Shown in pieces: positions 17,441 to 25,937 of a stretch of DNA of 64,000 bases. Source of the stretch: Antarcticimicrobium luteum (GTDB lineage Bacteria > Pseudomonadota > Alphaproteobacteria > Rhodobacterales > Rhodobacteraceae); NCBI RefSeq assembly GCF_004358185.1, contig NZ_SMUV01000071.1, positions 1 to 64,000 on the forward strand, given 5' to 3'. The position numbers and the translations under genes were made by a program. Every line of letters starts with the position of its first letter. Positions within the stretch are counted from its first letter, which is position 1. The notes beneath the pieces are model-generated. The model had not been told where the DNA came from and searched no databases. It was given only the letters and a program-made list of their open reading frames with translations.

Positions 17441-18411
17441 TCTGCATCCTCCCCGCGGCCGCGCAGCAGCCCCACCAGACCGCCGCGCGCATAGAGCACG
17501 ACCGCCATCAGCATCAGCCCAAAGGGCAGGTGCCAGTAGATGGTGAAGGAGGAAAGGATCTCCTCCACCACGATGAACGCGATCGAGCCCAGGATCGGAC
17601 CCAGCGTGGTGGCGGCGCCGCCGAGGATCACCATGAACATCAGCTCGCCCGAGCGCGACCAGTCCATCATCTCGGGGGAAATAAAGGTGGTGAAATTGCC
17701 CAGCAGCGCCCCGGCGAATCCGCACATCGCGCCAGAGATCACATAGGCCGTCAGCCGGTAGGCATAAACATTGAAGCCCAGCGTCACCATCCGCTCCTCA
17801 TTGCCCTTGGCGCCCTTGAGCACCATGCCAAAGCGGGACCGCGTGATCATTCGCACCAGACCCATCGCCACCAGCAGCGCGACATAGGAGAAGCCGAACA
17901 GTTGCAGCGGATTGTCGAGGTTCACGAACGGCAGCTCGGAGCGGGTGTCGATCACCAGCCCGTCGTCGCCGCCGTATTCCTCGATCGAGACGATGAGGTA
18001 ATAGATCATCTGCGCGAAGGCCATGGTGATCATGATGAAATAGACGCCCTTGGTGCGCAGGCAGACCGCCCCCGTCACCAGCGCGAACAGCGCGCAGACC
18101 GCCACCGCCAACGGGATCTGCACAAGACCGCTGGTGGTGGCCAGAAAATCCATGCCGCCGTAAAGCCAGTGATGCGCCGGGATTCCTACCGCATAGGCCC
18201 CGAGGCCCACGAATGCGGCATGGCCAAAGGACACCAGCCCGCCATAGCCCAGGATCAGGTTCAGGCTGACCGCCGCGATGCCGAGGATCGACAGCCGCGT
18301 GGCCAGATCGAGGTAAAAGGGATTGCCGGTCAGGTAGAAAACCGGCGGCAGAATGGCCAACAGGGCCATGACTGCGACCGTCATCCAGCCGCGACGTGTC
18401 ATCGAGGTCAT
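17437..18411 (-). CDS. livM: ABC transporter permease (LivM type)
   Basis: 324 residues with about ten hydrophobic segments, including LNLILGYGGLVSFGHAAFVG, the family signature of LivM permeases. The inner-membrane channel partner of LivH. Its ATG shares one base with the livH stop (TGATG). The C-terminus ends GLLRGRGEDAE. It overlaps livG by 4 nt, so the four transporter genes are translated in tight coupling. Confidence 0.92.
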   Translation of the reverse strand: MTSMTRRGWMTVAVMALLAILPPVFYLTGNPFYLDLATRLSILGIAAVSLNLILGYGGLVSFGHAAFVGLGAYAVGIPAHHWLYGGMDFLATTSGLVQIPLAVAVCALFALVTGAVCLRTKGVYFIMITMAFAQMIYYLIVSIEEYGGDDGLVIDTRSELPFVNLDNPLQLFGFSYVALLVAMGLVRMITRSRFGMVLKGAKGNEERMVTLGFNVYAYRLTAYVISGAMCGFAGALLGNFTTFISPEMMDWSRSGELMFMVILGGAATTLGPILGSIAFIVVEEILSSFTIYWHLPFGLMLMAVVLYARGGLVGLLRGRGEDAE

Positions 18412-19334
18412 CAGCGCGTCCTTGGCGGAAAAAGTCCCTGCGGGCGCAGGGAGAGAACAAGCGCCATGATGATATAGATCAGCATGGCCGACACCGCGGG
18501 CGCCGAGGTTTCGGCGGCATCCGAGGACATGAACACCTTGAACAGGTCATCCAGGAACGACCGGCCCAGCGTGTCGATCAGCCCGATCAGCAGCGCGCCG
18601 ATGAAGGCCCCCTTCATCGACCCGATACCGCCGACGATGATGACGACAAAGGCGGTGATGATGATGTTGTTGCCCATGCCGATCGAGGCCTCGGTGATCG
18701 GCGCGATCAGCATCCCGGCGAGGCCCGCCAGCATCGCGCCCAAGGCAAAGACCAGTGCGAACAGGGTCTGGATGTCGATGCCCAGCGCCGACACCATGGT
18801 GCGGTTCGAGGCGCCGGCGCGGATCAGCATGCCCAGCCGGGTGTAGTTCACCAGCCAGAACAGGCCGGCGGCGGCAGAGAGCCCGGCGCCGATGATCACC
18901 AGCCGAAAGCTCGGGATCACCAGCGTCTCGCTCAGTGCGACCTGTCCCTGAAGCCATTCGGGCAGCGGCACGGCGATCCCCGCCGGCCCCCAGATCAGAT
19001 GCGCCAGCGTGTCCAGCACCAGGATCAGACCGAAGGTCCCCAGCACGTGATCGAGGTGATCGCGGGCGTAAAGCGGACGGGCCACGAACCGTTCGACCAG
19101 GAACCCGATCACCCCGGTCAGCGGCAGCGCCACCAGCACCGCCAGCACGAAATTTCCGAAAACAAAAGTCAGCGAGGCGCAGAGGAACGCCCCCAGCATA
19201 TAAAGCGAGCCGTGGGCGAGGTTCACGAAATCGAGAATCCCGAACACCAGCGTCAGCCCCGAGGCCACCAGGAACAGAAGCAGCCCAAGCTGCACCCCGT
19301 TCAGGGCCTGAATGATCAGCAGAGAAAGGTCCAA
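18411..19334 (-). CDS. livH: ABC transporter permease (LivH type)
   Basis: 307 residues. It starts MDLSLLIIQALNGVQLGLLL and has the LivH signature VFGILDFVNLAHGSLYMLGAF in the first third (seen in the 19200-19260 region). Eight or nine membrane segments are expected. It forms the inner-membrane pore with LivM. A strong hairpin lies 24 nt upstream, between it and the binding-protein gene. Confidence 0.92.
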   Translation of the reverse strand: MDLSLLIIQALNGVQLGLLLFLVASGLTLVFGILDFVNLAHGSLYMLGAFLCASLTFVFGNFVLAVLVALPLTGVIGFLVERFVARPLYARDHLDHVLGTFGLILVLDTLAHLIWGPAGIAVPLPEWLQGQVALSETLVIPSFRLVIIGAGLSAAAGLFWLVNYTRLGMLIRAGASNRTMVSALGIDIQTLFALVFALGAMLAGLAGMLIAPITEASIGMGNNIIITAFVVIIVGGIGSMKGAFIGALLIGLIDTLGRSFLDDLFKVFMSSDAAETSAPAVSAMLIYIIMALVLSLRPQGLFPPRTR

Positions 19335-19357
19335 GTCAGGCGCCCCATGTCTTGTGG

Positions 19358-19383
19358 GGGCCGGACGGCGTGCCGTCCGGCCC
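19358..19383 (-). other. Strong intercistronic hairpin between binding-protein gene and livH
   Basis: Perfect 11-bp arms GGGCCGGACGG (19358-19368) and CCGTCCGGCCC (19373-19383) with a CGTG loop and no T tract. It sits 21 nt after the stop codon of the binding-protein gene. It is placed exactly like the hairpin behind dctP, so a shared role in raising the binding-protein to permease ratio is likely. Confidence 0.6.
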
Positions 19384-19404
19384 GGTCCGTGTCAGGAGCT
19401 CAGC

Positions 19405-20580
19405 TCACATCTTGCATTCGGCGGCATAGCTGTCGATGTGATCCTCAAAGACCGTCTCGACCACCTTGGTGGTCCAGGTGCCGTCGGCATCGGTCACCAC
19501 TTCGCGCAGATAGAAATTCTCGATCGGGAAGTTGTTGCTGCCGAACTTGAACTTGCCGCGAACCGACTCGAAATCGGCCTCTTTCAGCGCGGCGCGCAGC
19601 GCGTCCTTGTCGGTGGTATTGCCGACCTTGGCGACCGCGCTGGCGATCAGCATGATGGCGTCATAGGACTGCGCCCCGTAGTAGGACGGGTAGGCGCCGT
19701 ATTTCGCCTTGTAGTCGGTCACGAACTTCTTGTTCGCGGCATTGTCCAGCGACGGATCCCACTCCTGCGTGGTACGCGAGCCCATCACCCCGGTCAGATT
19801 GGCCGCCTGCAGTTTGGGCAGCGACAGCGCGTCCACCGTGAACACCGAGTAAAGCGGCAGCGTGTCCTTCAACCCGGCCTGGTCGTACTGCTTGATGAAA
19901 GCACCGCCCGCGGCTCCGGGATAGAAGACAAAGATGCCGTCCGCGCCGCTGGCCTTGGCCTTGGCCAGTTCCGCCGAGAAATCGAGCTGCGCGTCGGCGC
20001 CCCATTTGGTCAGATCCTTGCCGACGATCTCACCCTTGAAGGTGCGCTCGACGCCGGCGACCATATCCTTGCCCGCGGCATAGTTCGGTGCCATCACGTA
20101 AAGCGATTTCACACCCTGCCGGTTCAGCACCTCGCCCATCGCCATCGGCGTCTGGTCGTTCTGCCAGGAGGTCGAGAAAAAGTCCTGATCGCAGAGTTTT
20201 CCGGCAATCTGGCTGGGGCCAGCATTGGCCGAGATCAGGAACTTGCCCGCATCAAGCACCGATTTGCGCGAGGCCAGCAGCACGTGGCTCCAGATATAGC
20301 CGGCAACGAAATCAACGTCGTCCTGCTTCACCAGCTTGTCGGTGGCCTGCTTGCCGGTCTCGGGCGCGAACCCGTCATCGGCAAAGATCACCTCGAGATC
20401 CAGATCGCCGGCCTTGCCGCCCAGATGCTCCACCGCCAGATTGACGGAATTCTGCATGTCCTTGCCGATCACCGCCGCCCCGGTGGTCAGGGTGGTGACA
20501 AAGCCGATCTTGACCGTTTCGGCCCAGGCCGCCGTGGACATAAGCCCGGCGGCAAGTGTCAAAGTCAGGAATTTCTTCAT
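19405..20580 (-). CDS. ABC transporter substrate-binding protein (LivK-like, periplasmic)
   Basis: 391 residues with a signal peptide (MKKFLTLTLAAGLMSTAAWA, cleavage before ETVKIGF). The mature part has the type I periplasmic fold of HAAT systems; it begins KIGFVTTLTTGAAVIGKDM and contains YAAGKDMVAGVERTF. Close families bind branched amino acids, amides, urea or aromatic acids. The gene stands between the ligase/monooxygenase fusion and livHMGF. GGAGG precedes the ATG. An aromatic acid ligand is inferred from the operon, not from visible binding residues. Confidence 0.9.
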   Translation of the reverse strand: MKKFLTLTLAAGLMSTAAWAETVKIGFVTTLTTGAAVIGKDMQNSVNLAVEHLGGKAGDLDLEVIFADDGFAPETGKQATDKLVKQDDVDFVAGYIWSHVLLASRKSVLDAGKFLISANAGPSQIAGKLCDQDFFSTSWQNDQTPMAMGEVLNRQGVKSLYVMAPNYAAGKDMVAGVERTFKGEIVGKDLTKWGADAQLDFSAELAKAKASGADGIFVFYPGAAGGAFIKQYDQAGLKDTLPLYSVFTVDALSLPKLQAANLTGVMGSRTTQEWDPSLDNAANKKFVTDYKAKYGAYPSYYGAQSYDAIMLIASAVAKVGNTTDKDALRAALKEADFESVRGKFKFGSNNFPIENFYLREVVTDADGTWTTKVVETVFEDHIDSYAAECKM

Positions 20581-20663
20581 GGTATCCTCCCAGATGTTTA
20601 CGCAGCTTGGCCGCGTTTGTTTTGTTAACCTTATGTGCCCGCTCCGGGGCGTTCGATCAACGC

Positions 20664-23384
20664 CTATCCTCCCGCAGCCAGCATATCGGCGACGGCTTTT
20701 CGGTCAATCTTGCCGGTGCCGGTCTTGGGCAGCTCGGGCACGAACAGGATCCGGCGCGGGTATTTATGCGGCATGAGCGCATGTTTCACATGATCCTGCA
20801 GCTGCATGGCCTCGGCCTCCACCCCGCCGCGCAGCGCCACCAGCGCGCTCAGCGTCATGCGCCGGTCGGCCATTTCATGGGCAACGACAGCCGCTTCATG
20901 GACCGCCTCGTGTTCGTTCAGGCAGCGTTCCACCTCGAGCGGCCAGACCCATTGCCCCGACACCTTGACCAGATCGTCGGCCCGCCCCTGGAAATAGTAA
21001 TAGCCATCCTCGCGCACGAAGCGGTCGCCGGTGCAGATCCAGTCGCCCTGCATCGTCTCCGCCGTCTTGTCCGGCCGGTTCCAGTAGCACGGAGCCGAGG
21101 AATGGCCGCGCACATACATCACCCCGTCCGCGCCATCGCCCACCGGCGCGCCATCGGGACCGCGCAGCTCCACCTCATAGCCCGGCACCGGTTTGCCCGC
21201 CGCGCCCAGCCGCTGCTCCTCCGCGCTGTTCGACAGATAGACATGCAGCATCTCGGTCGAACCCAACCCCTCGATCGGCGGCATCCCGGTCAGCGCCTTC
21301 CAGCGGCTGAACACGTCCTCCGACAGGATTTCGGCCGCCGACATGCACTGCCGCAGGCTGGAGAAATCGCGGTTCCCGATCCCCTCCGAGCGGCACAGCG
21401 CGGTGTAGAGCGTGGGCAGGCCGAAGAACACGGTCGGCCGCCAGGTCTCGATCAGATCGGCGATCTTGCCCGGGTCGGGCCGCCCCGGCATCAGCAGCGT
21501 GGTGGCCCCCACCGAAAACGGGAAGGTCACCGAATTGCCAAAGCCATAGGCAAAGAACATCTTGGGCACGGAAAAACAGATGTCGTCATCCTGCAGCTTC
21601 AGCACCTGCGCGCCAAAGCTCTCCTGCGTATAGGCCATGTCGTGATGCAGATGCACGATCCCCTTGGGCCGCCCCGTCGAGCCGGAAGAGTACATCCAGA
21701 ACGCCATGTCGTCCGGCCCGGTCGGTGCCGCCGCGAGATCCTCCGGCTGCCCGGCCAGGACATCCTCCGCCGCGCGGGCGCCTTCGGCCGCACCGTTCAC
21801 CGCGATCACCGGCAAATCCCCCGCGTCCAGCCCCGAGGCCGCCACCGTCGCCGCCAGATCGGCCTCGCAGAGCACCAGCCGCGCGCCGCTGTCCTCGACA
21901 AAGAACTTCAGCAGGTCGGGCGGCGTCAGCGTGTTCAGCAGCACCGGCACGAACCCGGCCCGCACCGCGCCGAAGAAGGCCGCCGGATACTCCGGCGTGT
22001 CGTCCAGGAACATGGCGATCCGGTCGCCCAGCGACAGCCCCTGCGCCCTGAACGCATTGCCCCAGCGCGCCGCCCGGGCGCAGAGCCGGGCATAGCTTAC
22101 ATCCCCCGCCGGCCCGGTCAGCGCCAGCTTCCCCGGGTTGCGCTCCAGGTTATCCCAGAGCACCGCACTGCAATTGGTGTGTTGCGCCTTGTCGAAGCCG
22201 ATCTCACGCGCGCCGGGCGTGTCCTTGCCCACCGGATCGGTCACCGCGCGCGCCGCGTGATGCGCCTCGTAATCGGCCATGAACTGCGGCGACAGCGCCC
22301 GCAGCCGGTCCATGTCCACCCGGCCCGACCGGGTCACATAGTCAAACGCGAAATCCAGCGGCGGCTTGCCGATCTTGGTGGCAAAGTCCTCGTACCAGGC
22401 GCAGGAGGTATTGGCCGCCGTCACGATCTTTTTGGCGATCGGCGGGCGGCTGACCTGATAGGCCGCCAGCGCCGCCGGAACGTCCGCCTCTGCCTTCAGC
22501 GCCTGCACCAACGCAATTGCGTCCTCCATCGCCAGCCGCGTACCCGACCCGATCGAGAAATGCGCCGTATGCACCGCATCGCCCAGCAGCACCCGGTTGC
22601 CGCTCACCCAGTTCTCGCACCACAGCTTGGGAAACTGCCGCCAGATCGAGCGGTTGGCGACCAGCGGCGCGCCTTCCAGCACATCGGCGAATACCTCCTC
22701 GCAGACCCGCGCGGTCTCTGCCTCGTCCATCCGGTCGAAGCCATGGGCAAAGAACGTGTTCTCGTCCGCCTCGACGATAAAGGTGCTCATATCCGACGCA
22801 TAGCGGTAGTGATGCGCGTTCATCGCGCCCTTGGCCGTCCGGCGGAAGGTCTGGGTCAGCGTGTCGAACGGGCGTTTGGCCCCGAACCAGGCAAAGCGGT
22901 TCGACATATGGCTGATCGTCTCGCCGAACCCCACGGGATCAGAGGCGCGGATCAGCGAATTGAGTCCGTCCGCCCCGACGATCACGTCGCCCGTGAGGTC
23001 AGAGAGGTCCGACACCGTATGGCCGTATCGCATCTCGACCCCCAGCGCCTCGGCCCGGCCCTGCAGGATCTGCAACAACTCCAGCCGGCCGATGGCGGCA
23101 AAGCCGATGCCGTCCAGCACCACCTGCCCTTCGGGGTGGTTCAGCGTCATGTTCTGCCACCGCTCCATTCGCGGCGCGATCAGGTCATGGGTCTCGACAT
23201 CGTCTGCCCTGAGGAAATCCAGCGCCCGGTCGGAGAACACCACGCCAAAGCCCCAGGTCACCCCGCGCGGCGCCGCCTCTGTCACCCGGACATCCAAATC
23301 CGGAAAGGTGCGCCGCAGCAGAATTGCGGTATAGAGACCACCGGGACCACCGCCCAGAATATCGACCTTGGAAAGATGCGCCAT
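20664..23384 (-). CDS. Fused aryl-CoA-type FAD monooxygenase and benzoate-CoA-ligase-type enzyme
   Basis: 906 residues. The ATG at 23384 is preceded by GGGAGGGG; longer starts run through the operator region. Residues 1 to about 385 form a flavin monooxygenase: GGGPGG at 11-16, WGFGVVFSDRALDFL at 44-58 and GDAVHTAHFSIGSG at 268-281. This pattern resembles salicylyl-CoA 5-hydroxylase and the monooxygenase part of 2-aminobenzoyl-CoA monooxygenase/reductase. Residues about 400-906 are an adenylate-forming ligase of the benzoate-CoA ligase type: YSSGSTGRPKG at 565-575, GLGSTE at 706-711, DDLVKVSGQW at 803-812 and the catalytic lysine in TGTGKIDRK (K892). One chain should thus make the aryl-CoA and hydroxylate it. 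No linker or frameshift is visible. Substrate (salicylate, anthranilate or similar) is inferred. Confidence 0.85.
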   Translation of the reverse strand: MAHLSKVDILGGGPGGLYTAILLRRTFPDLDVRVTEAAPRGVTWGFGVVFSDRALDFLRADDVETHDLIAPRMERWQNMTLNHPEGQVVLDGIGFAAIGRLELLQILQGRAEALGVEMRYGHTVSDLSDLTGDVIVGADGLNSLIRASDPVGFGETISHMSNRFAWFGAKRPFDTLTQTFRRTAKGAMNAHHYRYASDMSTFIVEADENTFFAHGFDRMDEAETARVCEEVFADVLEGAPLVANRSIWRQFPKLWCENWVSGNRVLLGDAVHTAHFSIGSGTRLAMEDAIALVQALKAEADVPAALAAYQVSRPPIAKKIVTAANTSCAWYEDFATKIGKPPLDFAFDYVTRSGRVDMDRLRALSPQFMADYEAHHAARAVTDPVGKDTPGAREIGFDKAQHTNCSAVLWDNLERNPGKLALTGPAGDVSYARLCARAARWGNAFRAQGLSLGDRIAMFLDDTPEYPAAFFGAVRAGFVPVLLNTLTPPDLLKFFVEDSGARLVLCEADLAATVAASGLDAGDLPVIAVNGAAEGARAAEDVLAGQPEDLAAAPTGPDDMAFWMYSSGSTGRPKGIVHLHHDMAYTQESFGAQVLKLQDDDICFSVPKMFFAYGFGNSVTFPFSVGATTLLMPGRPDPGKIADLIETWRPTVFFGLPTLYTALCRSEGIGNRDFSSLRQCMSAAEILSEDVFSRWKALTGMPPIEGLGSTEMLHVYLSNSAEEQRLGAAGKPVPGYEVELRGPDGAPVGDGADGVMYVRGHSSAPCYWNRPDKTAETMQGDWICTGDRFVREDGYYYFQGRADDLVKVSGQWVWPLEVERCLNEHEAVHEAAVVAHEMADRRMTLSALVALRGGVEAEAMQLQDHVKHALMPHKYPRRILFVPELPKTGTGKIDRKAVADMLAAGG

Positions 23385-23394
23385 GACCCCCCTC

Positions 23395-23430
23395 CCTAAA
23401 AGAAGCATGCTTACTGCCTGTTCTTTTAGG
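23395..23430. promoter_or_regulatory. 10-bp inverted repeat in the divergent control region
   Basis: CCTAAAAGAA (23395-23404) and TTCTTTTAGG (23421-23430) are perfect inverted arms 16 bp apart; a second palindrome AAGCATGCTT (23403-23412) overlaps the left arm. It lies in the 94-bp gap between the fusion gene and the thioesterase gene, between the minus-strand promoter and its start codon. It probably binds a regulator, perhaps the IclR protein encoded nearby. Confidence 0.55.
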
Positions 23431-23432
23431 TT

Positions 23433-23471
23433 GGAATTCCTTATTATGCAATAACTATCACAGAATGGAAA
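23433..23471 (-). promoter_or_regulatory. Promoter of the ligase/transporter operon with IclR-like site
   Basis: On the minus strand TTTCCA (23466-23471) and CATAAT (23443-23448) are 17 bp apart and form a plausible -35/-10 pair. GGAATTCC (23433-23440), a perfect palindrome similar to the core of IclR-family operators, covers the expected start site. The same DNA read on the plus strand holds a TATTAT -10-like box (23442-23447) for the thioesterase gene. Confidence 0.45.
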
Positions 23472-23478
23472 AATCTGC

Positions 23479-23913
23479 ATGTCCCAGCCCGACTTCTCGA
23501 TGGAGATCCAGATCAGTTTCGGCCATTGCGATCCGGCCGGAATTGTATTTTATCCCAACTACTTCCGCTGGTTCGATCGCTGCTTTCACACCTATCTGCT
23601 AAAGACGGCGGGCGGGCACCGGCGGCTGTGCCGGGTGTTGGAGGCACAGGGAATCGGCCTGATGGATGCACGGGCGAATTTCATCTCTCCCGCGCTGGAC
23701 GGGGATTTGATGACTCTGGAAATGACCATCCGGGACTGGGGGCACAAAACGCTGACCCTTGGCTATCTGGGCCGTATCGGCGAACGCGCGGTGGTCGAGG
23801 GGACCGAATTGCGCGGTATGTTCGTAAGGCGCGACGGCCGGCTGCGCGCGGGCGAGATGGCGCCGCTGCGAGCGCTGCTGGACGCCGGACTGCCGGACGC
23901 GGGGCAGGCATGA
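23479..23913 (+). CDS. Acyl-CoA thioesterase (4-hydroxybenzoyl-CoA thioesterase family)
   Basis: 144 residues. The hotdog-fold active site is HCDPAGIVFYPNYF near residue 16, with the catalytic aspartate of the 4-hydroxybenzoyl-CoA thioesterase class. It should release a (hydroxy)aryl acid from CoA in the cytosol, which is the step needed after the fused ligase/monooxygenase. It is divergent from that gene and overlaps the IclR gene by ATGA. The ribosome site is weak (GGAAAAA). Confidence 0.88.
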   Translation: MSQPDFSMEIQISFGHCDPAGIVFYPNYFRWFDRCFHTYLLKTAGGHRRLCRVLEAQGIGLMDARANFISPALDGDLMTLEMTIRDWGHKTLTLGYLGRIGERAVVEGTELRGMFVRRDGRLRAGEMAPLRALLDAGLPDAGQA

Positions 23914-24677
23914 GCGAGGCGGACAAGGGGCAGGACCAAACCCAGAGCGGCGGCATCCAGTCGCTCGATTCGGCGCTGCGGCTGCTCCTGGCGCTGGCCG
24001 GACGCCCCGGCCCCACCGCGCTCAGCGATCTGGCCCGCGACTGCGCCATGCCGGTCAGCAAGGCGCATCGTTATCTGGCCTCCTTCGCCCATGCCGGACT
24101 GGTGCGGCAGGCGGGAAAATCGGGAAAATACGATCTCGGCCCCGCCGCGGTCCGGCTCGGCCTGGCCGCGATGGCGCGCAACGACGCGATCAACATCGCC
24201 GCCGACGGCCTGCCCGACCTCTGCGCCGAAACCGGGCTGACGGCGCTGCTCTCGGTCTGGGGTAACTCCGGGCCCACTGTGGTGCGCTGGGAACGGGCGG
24301 CGAATTTCATGGTCACCACGCTTGGGCTTGGCTCCACCCTGCCGGTGGTGGGTTCGGCCACCGGCCATGTCTTCCTCGCCTTTCTGCCGCGCCCGCTGAC
24401 CGCAGCCCGGGTGAAGATCGACCGCAAGTCCGCGCCGCAGGTGAACCCCGGCACCACGGTCGAGCAGGTGCGCGCGGCGGGCTACGCCACCGTCTCGGGC
24501 GATCTGCTGCTGGGGCTTTCGGCGCTCGCCGCCCCGGTGCTCGACTGGCAGGGCGAGGCGCAGGCGGTGGTCACCCTGATCGGCACCGATGCCGCGATCA
24601 CCGCCCCCGGCAGCGCCGCCATCGCTGCGCTGACCCGCTATTGCGCCGACCGCTCGCTGCCCGCCGATCCCGGCTGA
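23910..24677 (+). CDS. IclR-family transcriptional regulator
   Basis: 255 residues; the ATG at 23910 overlaps the thioesterase stop. The N-terminal winged helix-turn-helix spans about residues 15-80 (SLDSALRLLLALAGRPG, then CAMPVSKAHRYLASF), and the C-terminal GAF-like effector domain follows. IclR proteins often control aromatic-acid operons with the pathway intermediate as ligand. Its position next to the divergent ligase/ABC operon makes it the obvious regulator of both transcripts. Confidence 0.88.
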   Translation: MSEADKGQDQTQSGGIQSLDSALRLLLALAGRPGPTALSDLARDCAMPVSKAHRYLASFAHAGLVRQAGKSGKYDLGPAAVRLGLAAMARNDAINIAADGLPDLCAETGLTALLSVWGNSGPTVVRWERAANFMVTTLGLGSTLPVVGSATGHVFLAFLPRPLTAARVKIDRKSAPQVNPGTTVEQVRAAGYATVSGDLLLGLSALAAPVLDWQGEAQAVVTLIGTDAAITAPGSAAIAALTRYCADRSLPADPG

Positions 24678-24700
24678 GCGGGCAGCTCCGCGTGCCCGCT
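24677..24700 (+). terminator. Intrinsic terminator after the IclR gene
   Basis: AGCGGGCA (24677-24684) pairs with TGCCCGCT (24693-24700) across an 8-nt loop, overlapping the stop codon, and is followed by TTCCTTT. A second element, AAATACCCCCGCCGGAGG (about 24713-24730), resembles a frequent Rhodobacterales intergenic sequence. Confidence 0.6.
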
Positions 24701-24882
24701 TCCTTTCACCGCAAATACCCCCGCCGGAGGCTGCCGCCCGGGCCTTTCGCCGCGCCGCCCGGCCACCCGGCAGATGCCACCCACGCCGCCTTGACTGCCT
24801 TGCACGAACTTGTGGCCCCCGCCCGATTGAACCCGTGCCCATTCGCGTATAGGGCAGACGATATACAGGTTAAGGACAGTCC

Positions 24883-25599
24883 ATGGCTTTCTCCCCTGCC
24901 AGTTCCTACTACTGGAAAGGCTTCCGCGACGGCGCCCCGTTCATTCTTGTGGCCGGCCCCTTCGGCATGCTTTTCGGCGTCCTGGCGACCGAGGCCGGGC
25001 TGAACCTGACGGAAACGATGGTGATGACCGCGACGGTGTTCGCCGGGGCGGCGCAGCTGACCGCGCTGCAGCTGATGCAGGAGCATGCGCCGACGATCAT
25101 CGTTCTGGCCTCCGCGCTGGCGGTGAACCTGCGGATGGCGATGTATTCGGCCTCGCTCACCCCCTTTCTCGGCAAGGCACCGCTCTGGCAGCGGGCTTTC
25201 GCGGCCTATCTGACGGTGGATCAGTCCTATGCCTGCTCGATCGTCCGGTTCGAGACCGAGCCGGACCTGACCGTGCCGCAGCGCATGGGGTATTTCATGG
25301 GCTCGGTCACCCCGGTCACCACCGCCTGGTATGCCTTCACCCTGGTGGGGGCGCTGCTGGGGGCGCAGATCCCCGAGAGCTGGGCGCTGGATTTCGCCCT
25401 GCCGATCGCCTTTCTGGCCATGGCCACGCCGATGCTGCGCACCTCTGCCCATGTCGTCGCCGCGACGGTCTCTGTGGTGGTGGCGCTGCTGGCGGCCGGG
25501 CTGCCCTATAACCTCGGGCTGATGGTCGCCGGGCTGGCCGGCATGATCACCGGCGCCCGCGTCGAACTGGTTCTGCGCAAGAAGGGACTGTGGACATGA
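24883..25599 (+). CDS. azlC: AzlC-family branched-chain amino acid exporter subunit
   Basis: 238 residues with about eight hydrophobic segments; the opening FRDGAPFILVAGPFGMLFGVL and later VFAGAAQLTALQLM match AzlC. AzlC and AzlD form a small inner-membrane exporter for branched-chain amino acids or analogues. It overlaps azlD by ATGA. The gene is unlinked in function to the import operon upstream as far as can be seen. Confidence 0.88.
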   Translation: MAFSPASSYYWKGFRDGAPFILVAGPFGMLFGVLATEAGLNLTETMVMTATVFAGAAQLTALQLMQEHAPTIIVLASALAVNLRMAMYSASLTPFLGKAPLWQRAFAAYLTVDQSYACSIVRFETEPDLTVPQRMGYFMGSVTPVTTAWYAFTLVGALLGAQIPESWALDFALPIAFLAMATPMLRTSAHVVAATVSVVVALLAAGLPYNLGLMVAGLAGMITGARVELVLRKKGLWT

Positions 25600-25937
25600 C
25601 CCCGGACCACAACGGCTTTGACAGCGCCACCCTGTGGATCGTGATTGCCGGCATGGCGGTCGGCAGTTTCGCGCTGCGCTTCGTCTTCATCGGGCTGGTC
25701 GGCGACCGGCCGATGCCGGACTGGCTTTTGCGACACCTGCGTTATACCGCCGTGGCGATCCTGCCGGCGCTGGTCACCCCGCTGGTGGTCTGGCCCAAGG
25801 CAACCGGCGGCGCGCTGGATCTGCCGCGGCTGCTGGCGGCGCTGGTCACGGTCGGGGTCGGAACGCTCACCAAGAACGTGCTGGCCGCGATCTTTGCCGG
25901 GGCCGCAACGCTCTACGGGCTGCTCTACCTACTCTGA
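25596..25937 (+). CDS. azlD: AzlD-family exporter subunit
   Basis: 113 residues with three to four membrane segments. The ATG at 25596 overlaps the azlC stop; a GTG two codons earlier (25590) is also possible. It has the AzlD pattern, with FALRFVFIGL, DWLLRHLRYTAVAILPAL and a C-terminal VLAAIFAGAATL. It is the partner of AzlC in the membrane. Its 3' end overlaps the convergent lipoprotein gene by a few bases. Confidence 0.87.
   Translation: MTPDHNGFDSATLWIVIAGMAVGSFALRFVFIGLVGDRPMPDWLLRHLRYTAVAILPALVTPLVVWPKATGGALDLPRLLAALVTVGVGTLTKNVLAAIFAGAATLYGLLYLL

Noticed and set aside
20556-23399. 947-residue open frame antisense to the ligase/monooxygenase fusion
   Set aside because: Shadow frame with Arg/His-rich product; the minus strand carries complete catalytic motifs.
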